A stretch of DNA of 5,927 bases from Candidatus Zixiibacteriota bacterium (lineage in GTDB: Bacteria > Zixibacteria > MSB-5A5 > CAIYYT01), in assembly GCA_963205155.1 (NCBI GenBank), contig CAUJJY010000355.1:1-5927 (forward strand), given 5' to 3'. Each line of letters begins with the position of its first letter. Positions within the stretch are counted from its first letter, which is position 1. The position numbers and the translations under genes were made by a program. The notes under the pieces were generated by a model. It was not told the DNA's origin and ran no database searches. It saw only the letters and a list, made by a program, of their open reading frames with translations. Of this stretch, positions 1-5,920 are shown one piece after another.

Positions 1-1
1 G

Positions 2-3000
2 CGATTTACATACATCATGGGTTACGCCGAGTGCGATCAGGATATCGCGGAGTGGCGGAGCAAATCGCCCGAATGCCGTCTTGTGCTTTACGTTTCGGGA
101 ACGGACATGCCGGCCTACCGTGGCAGTGAGTTTCGCAATTACAACGCAGGCAAGAAATCGACTTGGATTCGCAACCGGCTGGTGCAGTTAGGGGCAATTG
201 AGGAATCCGCGTACCTGCATTTCTACAATGATACAAAGCTTCGCGCCTGGAACGGCACAACGTGGGACACGCTCTTGATCCGCGGCACGAACTCGATGAT
301 CATTGCCGCCAAAGATTCCGTCAGCCGGGTACCGAACGGCTACATCCAATACTTGTTCATGGCCGGAAATACCTATCAGGATCCCGCCCGACTGTCGCCG
401 AACTTCTCCAGCCCAAAACTGCGTCAAGCCAACAAAGAATATCTGTGCCAGATTTTTGATGAAATCGGAGACACCGAACATTGGCCGGGGAAAACGGGCT
501 ACTGGGACGGTGTCTATTTTGACAACTACTCCCCTACCGGTATGAAGGGAGCAGGATTTGTTTCCGGCGGTCTCGTTGTCGAGACTGGAACAAGTCCAGC
601 GAACTTGTTGACGTATGCTTCGCAAGCTTATGCCGATTGGGGCTGGAATCTGATGCAGACTTTCGGCCGAGAAGTCCGCGATACGCTGCAGATGGCAGAC
701 CAATGGTCGGTCGATCATAAAAAGAAGTCTCTTGCCTACAATGTAGGACAGACTCACAAGAATTCGTATCTATTTCCGGATTCATCAGGCGCTGACGCGT
801 TGAATTATGAGTTCGGGTGGGATCCCGTTTTCTGCAACAACTCCAGTACCTATCGACTCGAGAATCTCTATTCACGCGACTCGATCGGCGCGCTCAATGG
901 CTTGACCAGTTTCTGGACCAGTCCGCCACGGACTTCCTATAATGGCGGCACAACCACTGCTCGGCAAGCCCTGTATAACACGCTGTGCTTCTACTATGGT
1001 GCTCGTGGCGATTCGACCTGGATCTTCATGAGACCATCATCGGGCAACGCGTATGGCGCTTTTCTCAATCCCGGGTTTGACACATTAGCGTGGATACCGG
1101 CGATGGAGTATGAACTGGGGTGGCCGGCGCAGCATTATCAGCTGGCGGCCAGCGGACCGGCGGTTGATCAGTCAGGCGGGTCGTATAAGGTTTGGTCGCG
1201 GCAATATCCTTATGGAGTAGTCTATATCCGCCCGGTGGATGGCTTCGACGCCAAATGGGGTTCGCAGTCGACACCGATAACGGTGAGTTTGGGCGGGAAT
1301 TACCGGCAGCTTCAAACTGACGGGACCTTGGGGACGGTGGTGACGCAGCTTTCCTTGCGCGGCGGCGAGGGTGCGATCATGATTCCGGCAACCACCGGCG
1401 AATGCACGACGCCGCCAACGGTACCGACGCCGGCAACACCGGCGAGCGGCGCGACGGCGCCATCGACGACGCCTTCATTGTGTGTCAACAGCTCGACACA
1501 GAGCAACTGCTCGCAGGCGATCCGGTATCATTTCCAGGTGTCGACCTCGAACGTGTTTACGACAATCGCGCAGGAAAACAGCGCGGTAGCACATACAGCA
1601 GGAACTTCATGCTGGCAGGTGCCGTCGGCCCTGGGCACATCAACGACCTACTACTGGCGCAGCCGTGCCGGCAACGGCACGAGCTGGTCAGCCTGGTCGG
1701 CGACGCGGAATTTCATGACTCCGAGCGGAGCTAACATGGCACCATCGGTGCCGGTGGCAAATTCACCTGCCGCGGGTGCAACGGTACCGACGCGACAGCC
1801 CAGTCTGGTGATTAATAATTCGACAGACCCCGAGGGAGCGACACTGACTTATCAATTTCAGGTCTCGCAGTTCTCGCTATTCAACTCGATTACATCGCAA
1901 ATCATGGCGGCGACACAGGGTGCAGGAACCACGACTTGGCAGGTGCCGGTGAACCTGAATAATGCGACGACTTACTTCTGGCGGGCGCGGTCGTTTGACG
2001 GTGTCAATTTTTCAGGTTGGTCGGCGACGCGATCGCTTTATGTAAACACTTCCGCGGCCAACACGGCGCCGACAGCGCCGACGATCAGCTCACCGACATA
2101 TGGCGCTAATGTCAACACTACTACTCCGGCGCTGCGGGTCAACAATTCGACCGACGTCAACGGCAATACGCTGACCTACCAGTTTGAGTTGTATGATTCG
2201 ACGCTGGCGACGCAGTTGGCGATTTCGCCGATGGTGACGCAAGGTAGCGGAACAACGTCATGGACAACCGCAATCACTTTGGTCAATAATGCACGTTACC
2301 GCTGGCGGGCGCGCGCCTATGACGGGCAGGCGTGGTCCAATTACATGACAACTGCGGAATTCCGGGTGGTGTCGGCGACGAATTCGGCGCCGACGGTGCC
2401 GGTACTTCTGACACCGACGAACAACCAACAAGTTGTCGGGTCGCCGATCATGTTGATGACCAACAACTCCACTGATGCCAATGGTGATGCGATTTCGTAT
2501 TCGTTCCGCATCTTTTCTGATTCGATATTAAGCAAGCAGGTCGAGATCTCCAATGGGCGGCCACAGACGGCACCGTATACATCTTACTATACAACCGGCA
2601 CGTATCTGCACAATACGCCATATTGGTGGACGGTGCGGGCGTTCGATGGTGCGGCCTACAGCGACTGGGCAGCGGCACGGAAGTTCATACATATCGATGC
2701 CGCGCTGGACGTCAACAACTCGGTTTCGCTGATATCACCGGCACACGGATCGCGGGAGTTATCAACGACACCGACTTTTCGTATCGAGCTGGACTCTGAT
2801 GATGATACGGTGGCCTGCCTATTTGAGATCGCGAATGATGAGGACTTCGAGGCGATTCACGAGGCTGGCAATGCTGCCGGGATTAACAGAATGGCCGAAT
2901 GGATACCCAGGCGTGCGCTGGAGAATGAATCAACCTATTATTGGCGCGCGAAAGTTGCCGATGGCGGCTATTCGGAGATTGCCAGTTTCAGCGTAAGTTC

Positions 3001-3253
3001 GCCGATATTTGCCTCTCCGAATCCTTTTTCGTATCTGGATGGCGAGATCACTTTCCACAATTTGCCGGAGAATTCGCGGCTTGAGGTATATACGCCGTCG
3101 GGAGATAAAGTCGCCGAAATTGACAATCTTTCCGGCGACTTCCGCTGGGATGTGCGTAATTCAGCCGGAGAGCGACTTGCCTCCGGGGTGTTTCTTTACT
3201 ACGTTGCCTTCGAGGGCCAACGTTTCGGCGACAAGATTATTGTCGTGCGTTAG
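2..3253 (+). CDS. Glycoside-hydrolase-like secreted multidomain protein with Fn3-like repeats and C-terminal FlgD-like/sorting domain (5' partial)
   Basis: The frame is open from base 2 to the TAG at 3251-3253. The first ATG (17) has no Shine-Dalgarno and begins inside a folded domain (RFTYI precedes it), so the start and any signal peptide lie upstream. Residues are numbered from that ATG. Residues 1 to about 370 look like a TIM-barrel hydrolase of the hypothetical glycosyl hydrolase (GHL15-like) type. YWDGVYFDNY at 162-171 is a typical strand-end acidic motif (D164, D169), and E265 in NYEF is a second candidate acid. Residues 375-458 (KVWSRQYPYGVVYIRP) resemble the C-terminal beta-sandwich of such enzymes. 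Five Fn3-like modules follow (467-994). Residues 996-1078 (SPNPF, then WDVRNSAGERLASGVFLYY) match the FlgD-like Ig/type IX sorting-like tails of surface proteins in FCB bacteria. The likely role is extracellular or surface carbohydrate processing; the substrate is unknown. Domain architecture is fairly sure, catalytic activity is inferred. Confidence 0.8.
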   Translation, partial: RFTYIMGYAECDQDIAEWRSKSPECRLVLYVSGTDMPAYRGSEFRNYNAGKKSTWIRNRLVQLGAIEESAYLHFYNDTKLRAWNGTTWDTLLIRGTNSMIIAAKDSVSRVPNGYIQYLFMAGNTYQDPARLSPNFSSPKLRQANKEYLCQIFDEIGDTEHWPGKTGYWDGVYFDNYSPTGMKGAGFVSGGLVVETGTSPANLLTYASQAYADWGWNLMQTFGREVRDTLQMADQWSVDHKKKSLAYNVGQTHKNSYLFPDSSGADALNYEFGWDPVFCNNSSTYRLENLYSRDSIGALNGLTSFWTSPPRTSYNGGTTTARQALYNTLCFYYGARGDSTWIFMRPSSGNAYGAFLNPGFDTLAWIPAMEYELGWPAQHYQLAASGPAVDQSGGSYKVWSRQYPYGVVYIRPVDGFDAKWGSQSTPITVSLGGNYRQLQTDGTLGTVVTQLSLRGGEGAIMIPATTGECTTPPTVPTPATPASGATAPSTTPSLCVNSSTQSNCSQAIRYHFQVSTSNVFTTIAQENSAVAHTAGTSCWQVPSALGTSTTYYWRSRAGNGTSWSAWSATRNFMTPSGANMAPSVPVANSPAAGATVPTRQPSLVINNSTDPEGATLTYQFQVSQFSLFNSITSQIMAATQGAGTTTWQVPVNLNNATTYFWRARSFDGVNFSGWSATRSLYVNTSAANTAPTAPTISSPTYGANVNTTTPALRVNNSTDVNGNTLTYQFELYDSTLATQLAISPMVTQGSGTTSWTTAITLVNNARYRWRARAYDGQAWSNYMTTAEFRVVSATNSAPTVPVLLTPTNNQQVVGSPIMLMTNNSTDANGDAISYSFRIFSDSILSKQVEISNGRPQTAPYTSYYTTGTYLHNTPYWWTVRAFDGAAYSDWAAARKFIHIDAALDVNNSVSLISPAHGSRELSTTPTFRIELDSDDDTVACLFEIANDEDFEAIHEAGNAAGINRMAEWIPRRALENESTYYWRAKVADGGYSEIASFSVSSPIFASPNPFSYLDGEITFHNLPENSRLEVYTPSGDKVAEIDNLSGDFRWDVRNSAGERLASGVFLYYVAFEGQRFGDKIIVVR
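1415..2998 (+). repeat. Array of five tandem Fn3-like modules within the hydrolase-like protein
   Basis: Five modules of about 95-105 residues each begin with a Pro-rich linker (APTVP/APSVP type), followed by the S/TP..GA..., NNSTD..G..LTYQF and Y.WRARA.DG..WS.W patterns. Approximate residue spans from the ATG at 17 are 467-570, 575-678, 684-786, 791-894 and 901-994. Modules 2-4 share an NNSTD motif (600-604, 709-713, 816-820). Module 1 has a degenerate version with three cysteines (489, 498, 532). Module 5 replaces the motif with the acidic stretch DSDDD. Some identity remains at DNA level: TGGTCGGCGACGCG occurs at 1694-1707 and again at 2018-2031, at the same place in modules 1 and 2. Such arrays usually act as spacers or carbohydrate/protein-binding stalks in secreted enzymes. 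Confidence 0.8.
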
Positions 3254-3384
3254 CCAATTTACCAAAGGGGCTATTTAACCCGCTGACCGACGATTTCAAG
3301 CCTGACGTATCAAGTTCTATGCTTGTTGTGCTAATGCGATCTCCAGAATTATGAGGGGCAATAATACGGAGCAGCGATTTCAGC

Positions 3385-3400
3385 AATCACTCTTGTGATT
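3385..3400 (-). terminator. Small hairpin over the stop codon of the unknown 442-residue gene (weak terminator candidate)
   Basis: AATCAC (3385-3390) and GTGATT (3395-3400) form a perfect 6-bp inverted repeat around a TCTT loop, and the TGA stop of the minus-strand gene (3389-3387) lies inside it. No T-run follows on either strand, so it is a poor intrinsic terminator. The rest of the convergent gap from 3254 shows only 3-4 bp stems (for example GGGG/CCC around 3277-3292), so no strong terminator is visible for either gene. Confidence 0.25.
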
Positions 3401-4715
3401 CGTAGACGTGGACTGATTCCTGGGGTGCTGGGACTTGCTGACTGGCGTAGCTTGCGGGAGCAGCACTCAAGTCTTCGCCCGAGGAGCGAATCATGTGATT
3501 ACGAAATGAGTTGACGGCTTCGGCGGCTTGCAGGAGTGATTTGGCGACACTGGAGGTATTGCCCCGGCGGAGCACTTCGTAAATGGCGGTCTCGGTCTGG
3601 AGTAAGAATTCGTCCTCGGTAAACGGACGTTGCTCCATCTCGAACTCAAACTCCTTGGTGCGGATGAAGTCATTCACTGATTGATACCGTCCGTGCGGAG
3701 AGAGTCCGAATACGCCTTCGCGCTGAAGGTGTTCGATCACTTTCGAGCCGGGGTCGGGCTGGTCGTCGGTGAGATCCGGGGGCATTTCAGGGATTAGTGC
3801 CAAAGTCAACTTCTTGACGTATTCATCCAGATCAATGGGATAGGGTTGTTCAATCGCTTCATAGACCGGTCGTTGGGCGATCGGTTCCTGTTGTGCAGGT
3901 AGTTGGCTTTCTGGCGCCTGCGGCGCAACGACGCCCTTCGAGCTATCAGGAGACTGGAGACTACCGGCGGTTCTGGACTGGAGACTGTTGAGAAAGTCAT
4001 CGTGGATGCGTCGTCTGATTGCATACAAGTCCTGGTCTTCTTGGTGACGGGTGACGCTTCGCCCAGCCAACTCTTCGCTCGCATTTTGCGAGTTATTCAG
4101 ATTTCGCCGTTTAGCACTATCTGATGAGGCAATTGATTCGGAAGCCGATAGCTTCTGTTGATCTTCCCAATTCAGAAGTTCTTGATTGTTTTCATTGCGG
4201 CGCGCTTTGGCTTGCTCACGCAGTTTCTGCATAAACTGCTCGACTACACTGGATGCCTTCGATTGGACTGCCGGCTCACTGCGCTTGTTGGCGTCAGAGC
4301 GTGCGCGATTTTCCGCGAGGTCTGATTCTTGGAGGACCTTCTCACGGCGCGCCTGGCGCAAATCAAGTTCGGATTTCTGCTCTTGATGGAATGCAATCTG
4401 GGCTTCACTTAGCGGTTGATTCGTCTTGGGAAAATCGGGCGACGGCAAGGGAGTTTCTTCAGGCTCGAGTTGGCTTGGTTCAGTGTGAACGACTCTATGA
4501 GCCAAGCTGTTCGGGTCGGCCGGTAATCCGAGTTGTGTTTTTGGATCATGCGGCAGTTGTTGGGGCGACGAAGACGCGGATGGGTCTTTACGCGAATGCG
4601 AGGCGTCGACTTTCTTGGAGTTCTCATTCTCCAGTTCAGTCCTAATCCCAACCTGTCGTTTGACTATTTCACCGGATTGGTAGACATTCGTGATATTTGC
4701 TCTGATCGAACTCAT
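3387..4715 (-). CDS. Unrecognised 442-residue low-complexity protein, candidate member of a sigma-54/flagellar regulon
   Basis: I do not recognise the family. The ORF is long and opens with ATG at 4715-4713, preceded by a weak GGCGAG ribosome site (complement of 4725-4730) nine bases upstream. Its leader fits the sigma-54 promoter at 4763-4779, which supports this start. The protein has no cysteine, a single tryptophan (W183), no signal peptide and no membrane segment. Residues 30-100 are Pro/Ser/Lys-rich and probably disordered. Residues 103-190 are charged and probably helical or coiled-coil (for example SVVEQFMQKLREQAKARR, 156-173). Residues 250-290 form a Pro/Gln linker. Residues 293-410 look folded (DLDEYVKKLTLALIP, then DFIRTKEFEFEMEQRPFTED, then a helix near 373-409). 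The composition is compatible with a flagellar type III export substrate, a chaperone-like partner or a regulator, but no known motif decides this. Function is unassigned; the gene itself is likely real. Confidence 0.8.
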   Translation of the reverse strand: MSSIRANITNVYQSGEIVKRQVGIRTELENENSKKVDASHSRKDPSASSSPQQLPHDPKTQLGLPADPNSLAHRVVHTEPSQLEPEETPLPSPDFPKTNQPLSEAQIAFHQEQKSELDLRQARREKVLQESDLAENRARSDANKRSEPAVQSKASSVVEQFMQKLREQAKARRNENNQELLNWEDQQKLSASESIASSDSAKRRNLNNSQNASEELAGRSVTRHQEDQDLYAIRRRIHDDFLNSLQSRTAGSLQSPDSSKGVVAPQAPESQLPAQQEPIAQRPVYEAIEQPYPIDLDEYVKKLTLALIPEMPPDLTDDQPDPGSKVIEHLQREGVFGLSPHGRYQSVNDFIRTKEFEFEMEQRPFTEDEFLLQTETAIYEVLRRGNTSSVAKSLLQAAEAVNSFRNHMIRSSGEDLSAAPASYASQQVPAPQESVHVYESQE

Positions 4716-4762
4716 AAAGATTTGCTCGCCGATCGTTAAGACTTATTAGCCCGACCATATAC

Positions 4763-4779
4763 AAGCAAGAACCGTACCA
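4763..4779 (-). promoter_or_regulatory. Sigma-54 (RpoN) -24/-12 promoter for the unknown 442-residue gene
   Basis: Read on the minus strand the site is TGGTACGGTTCTTGCTT. Against the consensus TGGCACG-N4-TTGCW it has one mismatch (C to T, within the usual TGGYACG variation). The -24 GG and -12 GC are invariant and separated by exactly 10 bases. Transcription would begin near 4753-4754, giving a leader of about 38 bases before the ATG at 4715. No good sigma-70 or sigma-28 alternative was seen here. Confidence 0.75.
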
Positions 4780-4945
4780 GCTGCGAAGATGTTGAATTAC
4801 AACGGGTTCGATTGCGCACTCGCGAAGCATCTGTGGAGCCAGCCCTATACTAATGGCTGTTTCCCAGTGTTGTTGAGTCAACAAAGCGTGATGATTTTTG
4901 GTAGTGTGTGGGAAGTAAACAGCTTGATATGGTTCTATCTCCCCA

Positions 4946-4960
4946 GTTTCGCTTCGAAAC
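4946..4960. promoter_or_regulatory. 15-base palindrome, candidate enhancer (activator-binding) site
   Basis: GTTTCG-CTT-CGAAAC is a perfect 6-3-6 inverted repeat. It lies about 120-135 bases upstream of the predicted flagellin-like transcription start (about 5080) and about 190-207 bases upstream of the opposite one (about 4754). Both are ordinary distances for sites bound by sigma-54 activators. CGAAG half-sites also occur at 4784-4788 and 4823-4827. The role is inferred from position and symmetry, and no activator motif is recognised. Confidence 0.35.
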
Positions 4961-5010
4961 AATTTGACCACCTTACGCTCAAATGGTCGATGATTCAGTC
5001 CAACTTACTG

Positions 5011-5038
5011 ATTGGCAATGGGTTCAGTGATTGCCGAT
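5011..5038. promoter_or_regulatory. Imperfect 9-bp inverted repeat just upstream of the flagellin-like promoter
   Basis: ATTGGCAAT (5011-5019) and ATTGCCGAT (5030-5038) pair at 8 of 9 positions plus one G-T, across a 10-base spacer. The inner GGCAAT/ATTGCC arms match perfectly. The centres of the arms are about two helical turns apart, and the element lies about 17-44 bases upstream of the -24 box. It could be an operator or a second protein site. The spacing also makes a weak GG-N10-GC pair (5021-5034), which is probably incidental. Confidence 0.3.
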
Positions 5039-5053
5039 GGAGGGCCGCAATGG

Positions 5054-5070
5054 CGGCAAGCACGTTGCTT
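5054..5070 (+). promoter_or_regulatory. Sigma-54 (RpoN) -24/-12 promoter for the flagellin-like gene
   Basis: CGGCAAGCACGTTGCTT matches TGGCACG-N4-TTGCW with two mismatches, at the first T and the C before the second G. GG (5055-5056) and GC (5067-5068) are exactly 10 bases apart, and the TTGCTT -12 box is perfect. The predicted start near 5080 leaves a leader of about 25 bases containing the ribosome site. A 6-3-6 inverted repeat (CAAGCA-CGT-TGCTTG, 5057-5071) overlaps it and may be coincidental or an operator. Confidence 0.65.
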
Positions 5071-5093
5071 GTAACAGTAGTGTCAAGGAAGGT

Positions 5094-5099
5094 AGGAGG
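5094..5099 (+). promoter_or_regulatory. Strong Shine-Dalgarno for the flagellin-like gene
   Basis: AGGAGG lies five bases before the ATG at 5105. It fixes this start over the out-of-frame upstream ATGs and suggests high translation, as expected for a filament protein. Confidence 0.85.
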
Positions 5100-5104
5100 T
5101 TGTC

Positions 5105-5881
5105 ATGGCAGCCATACAGGGCAGTTTCGCAGGAATGAACACGGTGCGCAACATCTCCTTGATTCAGCGCAGTATCAGCAAGACGATGCACCGGGTACCA
5201 CCTGCCAAGGACGAAAATGATGAGGTCGTTGCGGCTCCGGAAATGCCAAATGAGATTGCGATTTCACAACAGATGCGATCGCAAATCGGCTCGTTAACCG
5301 ACAGTATCCGAAATCTCGAAATGAAGCTGGGTCGCAATGAAGCGGCAAACGGGGCAATTGGCGAACTGGTTGAGAAGGCGAAGGAGCTTCGCGAGGTTGC
5401 AATTGAAGCCTCTCAAGAAGCGACCGTCAACCCGGAACGGGGGAAAGCGTTTCAGAGCACTTTTGACGCTCTGACCGGCGAATACAATGACATAGTAACG
5501 CAGGCCAGCTTTGCCGGAAAGAAGTTGCTGGACGGTTCGAATGACGCTGCTGCGAATGTTCGGCCGATTGCACAGCTTGATGTCTCTTCGGCCGATGTGG
5601 CCAAGGATGCAGTGAAGGATATTGACTCCGCATTGCGCGCCTTACATGACGCCAGCGTTACATCCGAAATGAGAACGCGGTTTGATTATGAAGCTACCGT
5701 CCGGCGATTCGAGGTGGTATCACAGAATCTCTCGGCGGCCGGCTCACAGGTTCGTGATCCAGAGTCTGCGGCTGAACAAGCAGACTATTTGAAGACTCTA
5801 GTGCGTGAGAACGCAAACCTGGCTTCTGCGGCACAGGGTCAAATGACTTCCGACACGGTATTCAAGCTACTGCACGCTTGA
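5105..5881 (+). CDS. Short divergent flagellin-like protein
   Basis: The protein has 258 residues, no cysteine and no signal peptide, as expected for a substrate of flagellar type III export. Residues 8-31 (FAGMNTVRNISLIQRSISKT) resemble the N-terminal D0 helix of flagellins. IAISQQMRSQIGSL (51-64) aligns with the AISEKMRGQIRGL segment, KELREVAIEAS (93-103) with VRELAVQAAN, and FAGKKLLDG (136-144) with FNGKKLLDG. Residues 165-258 follow the C-terminal D1/D0 helices (DIDSALRAL, then TRFDYEATVRRFEVVSQNLSAAGSQVRD, ending in VFKLLHA as in VLSLL). The variable D2/D3 region is absent, and only about 28 residues separate LLDG from the IDSAL helix. The usual SSGxRINSAKDDAAG loop is replaced by an acidic, Pro-containing stretch (32-50). 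The gene has a sigma-54-type promoter and a strong ribosome site. It is most likely a minor or specialised filament subunit; a hook-filament junction-like protein (FlgL type) is a weaker alternative. Confidence 0.8.
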   Translation: MAAIQGSFAGMNTVRNISLIQRSISKTMHRVPPAKDENDEVVAAPEMPNEIAISQQMRSQIGSLTDSIRNLEMKLGRNEAANGAIGELVEKAKELREVAIEASQEATVNPERGKAFQSTFDALTGEYNDIVTQASFAGKKLLDGSNDAAANVRPIAQLDVSSADVAKDAVKDIDSALRALHDASVTSEMRTRFDYEATVRRFEVVSQNLSAAGSQVRDPESAAEQADYLKTLVRENANLASAAQGQMTSDTVFKLLHA

Positions 5882-5904
5882 CGTGCATAATAGACCTCCC
5901 CTGT

Positions 5905-5920
5905 AGGTGTTTTCACACCT
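5905..5920 (+). terminator. Small hairpin downstream of the flagellin-like gene (weak terminator candidate)
   Basis: AGGTGT (5905-5910) and ACACCT (5915-5920) form a perfect 6-bp stem with a TTTC loop, 24 bases after the stop codon. The following GATGCGC contains no T-run before the window ends. ACCT at 5894-5897 could pair alternatively with AGGT at 5905-5908. Its position after a highly expressed gene suits transcript termination or 3'-end protection, but the stem is short. Confidence 0.3.

Larger units (their letters stand above)
4716..5104. other. Divergent intergenic regulatory region between the unknown gene and the flagellin-like gene
   Basis: These 389 bases separate the two divergent starts. 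The reading frames that cross the region give unconvincing proteins and overlap the real gene starts out of frame, so I regard it as non-coding. It holds a sigma-54-type promoter near each end, a perfect 15-base palindrome in the middle (4946-4960), an imperfect 9-bp inverted repeat (5011-5038), and a strong ribosome site before the flagellin-like gene. The length suits activator-dependent sigma-54 promoters, whose enhancer sites usually lie about 80-200 bases upstream of the start. Confidence 0.75.

Noticed and set aside
188..757. 189-codon minus-strand ORF opposite the hydrolase-like domain
   Set aside because: It is a shadow of a plus-strand frame that encodes a coherent multidomain protein, with no recognisable motif of its own.
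1402..1734. 110-codon plus-strand ORF inside the first Fn3-like module
   Set aside because: It lies in an alternative frame of repetitive GC-rich coding DNA, with no ribosome site and no domain.
3254..3386. Intrinsic bidirectional terminator in the convergent gap
   Set aside because: Only 3-4 bp stems (GGGG/CCC near 3277-3292, CAAG/CTTG near 3310-3325) with no following T-run were found.
4742..4768. Sigma-28 or sigma-70 promoter on the minus strand (GCTAATAA as -10)
   Set aside because: The upstream TTGCTTGT does not match the sigma-28 -35 box, and the sigma-70 spacing would be only about 14 bases. The sigma-54 reading fits far better.
4909..4925. Third GG-N10-GC element (TGGGAAGTAAACAGCTT) as a sigma-54 promoter
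   Set aside because: It keeps GG and GC but lacks the TT of the -12 box and two -24 bases. It also lies about 180 bases from the gene start with no supporting leader, so it is likely chance.
4669..4971. 100-codon minus-strand ORF running through the intergenic region into the start of the unknown gene
   Set aside because: It overlaps the real gene start in another frame, spans the minus-strand sigma-54 element, has no good ribosome site and reads like random translation.
5014..5040. Sigma-28 (FliA) promoter, prompted by GCCGATGG at 5033-5040
   Set aside because: The -10 box is partly matched, but the sequence 11 bases upstream (GGCAATGG) does not resemble TAAAGTTT.
4789..5220. 143-codon plus-strand ORF overlapping the flagellin-like start
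   Set aside because: It runs out of frame across the promoter and the strong ribosome site of the flagellin-like gene, and has an aromatic- and cysteine-rich random composition.
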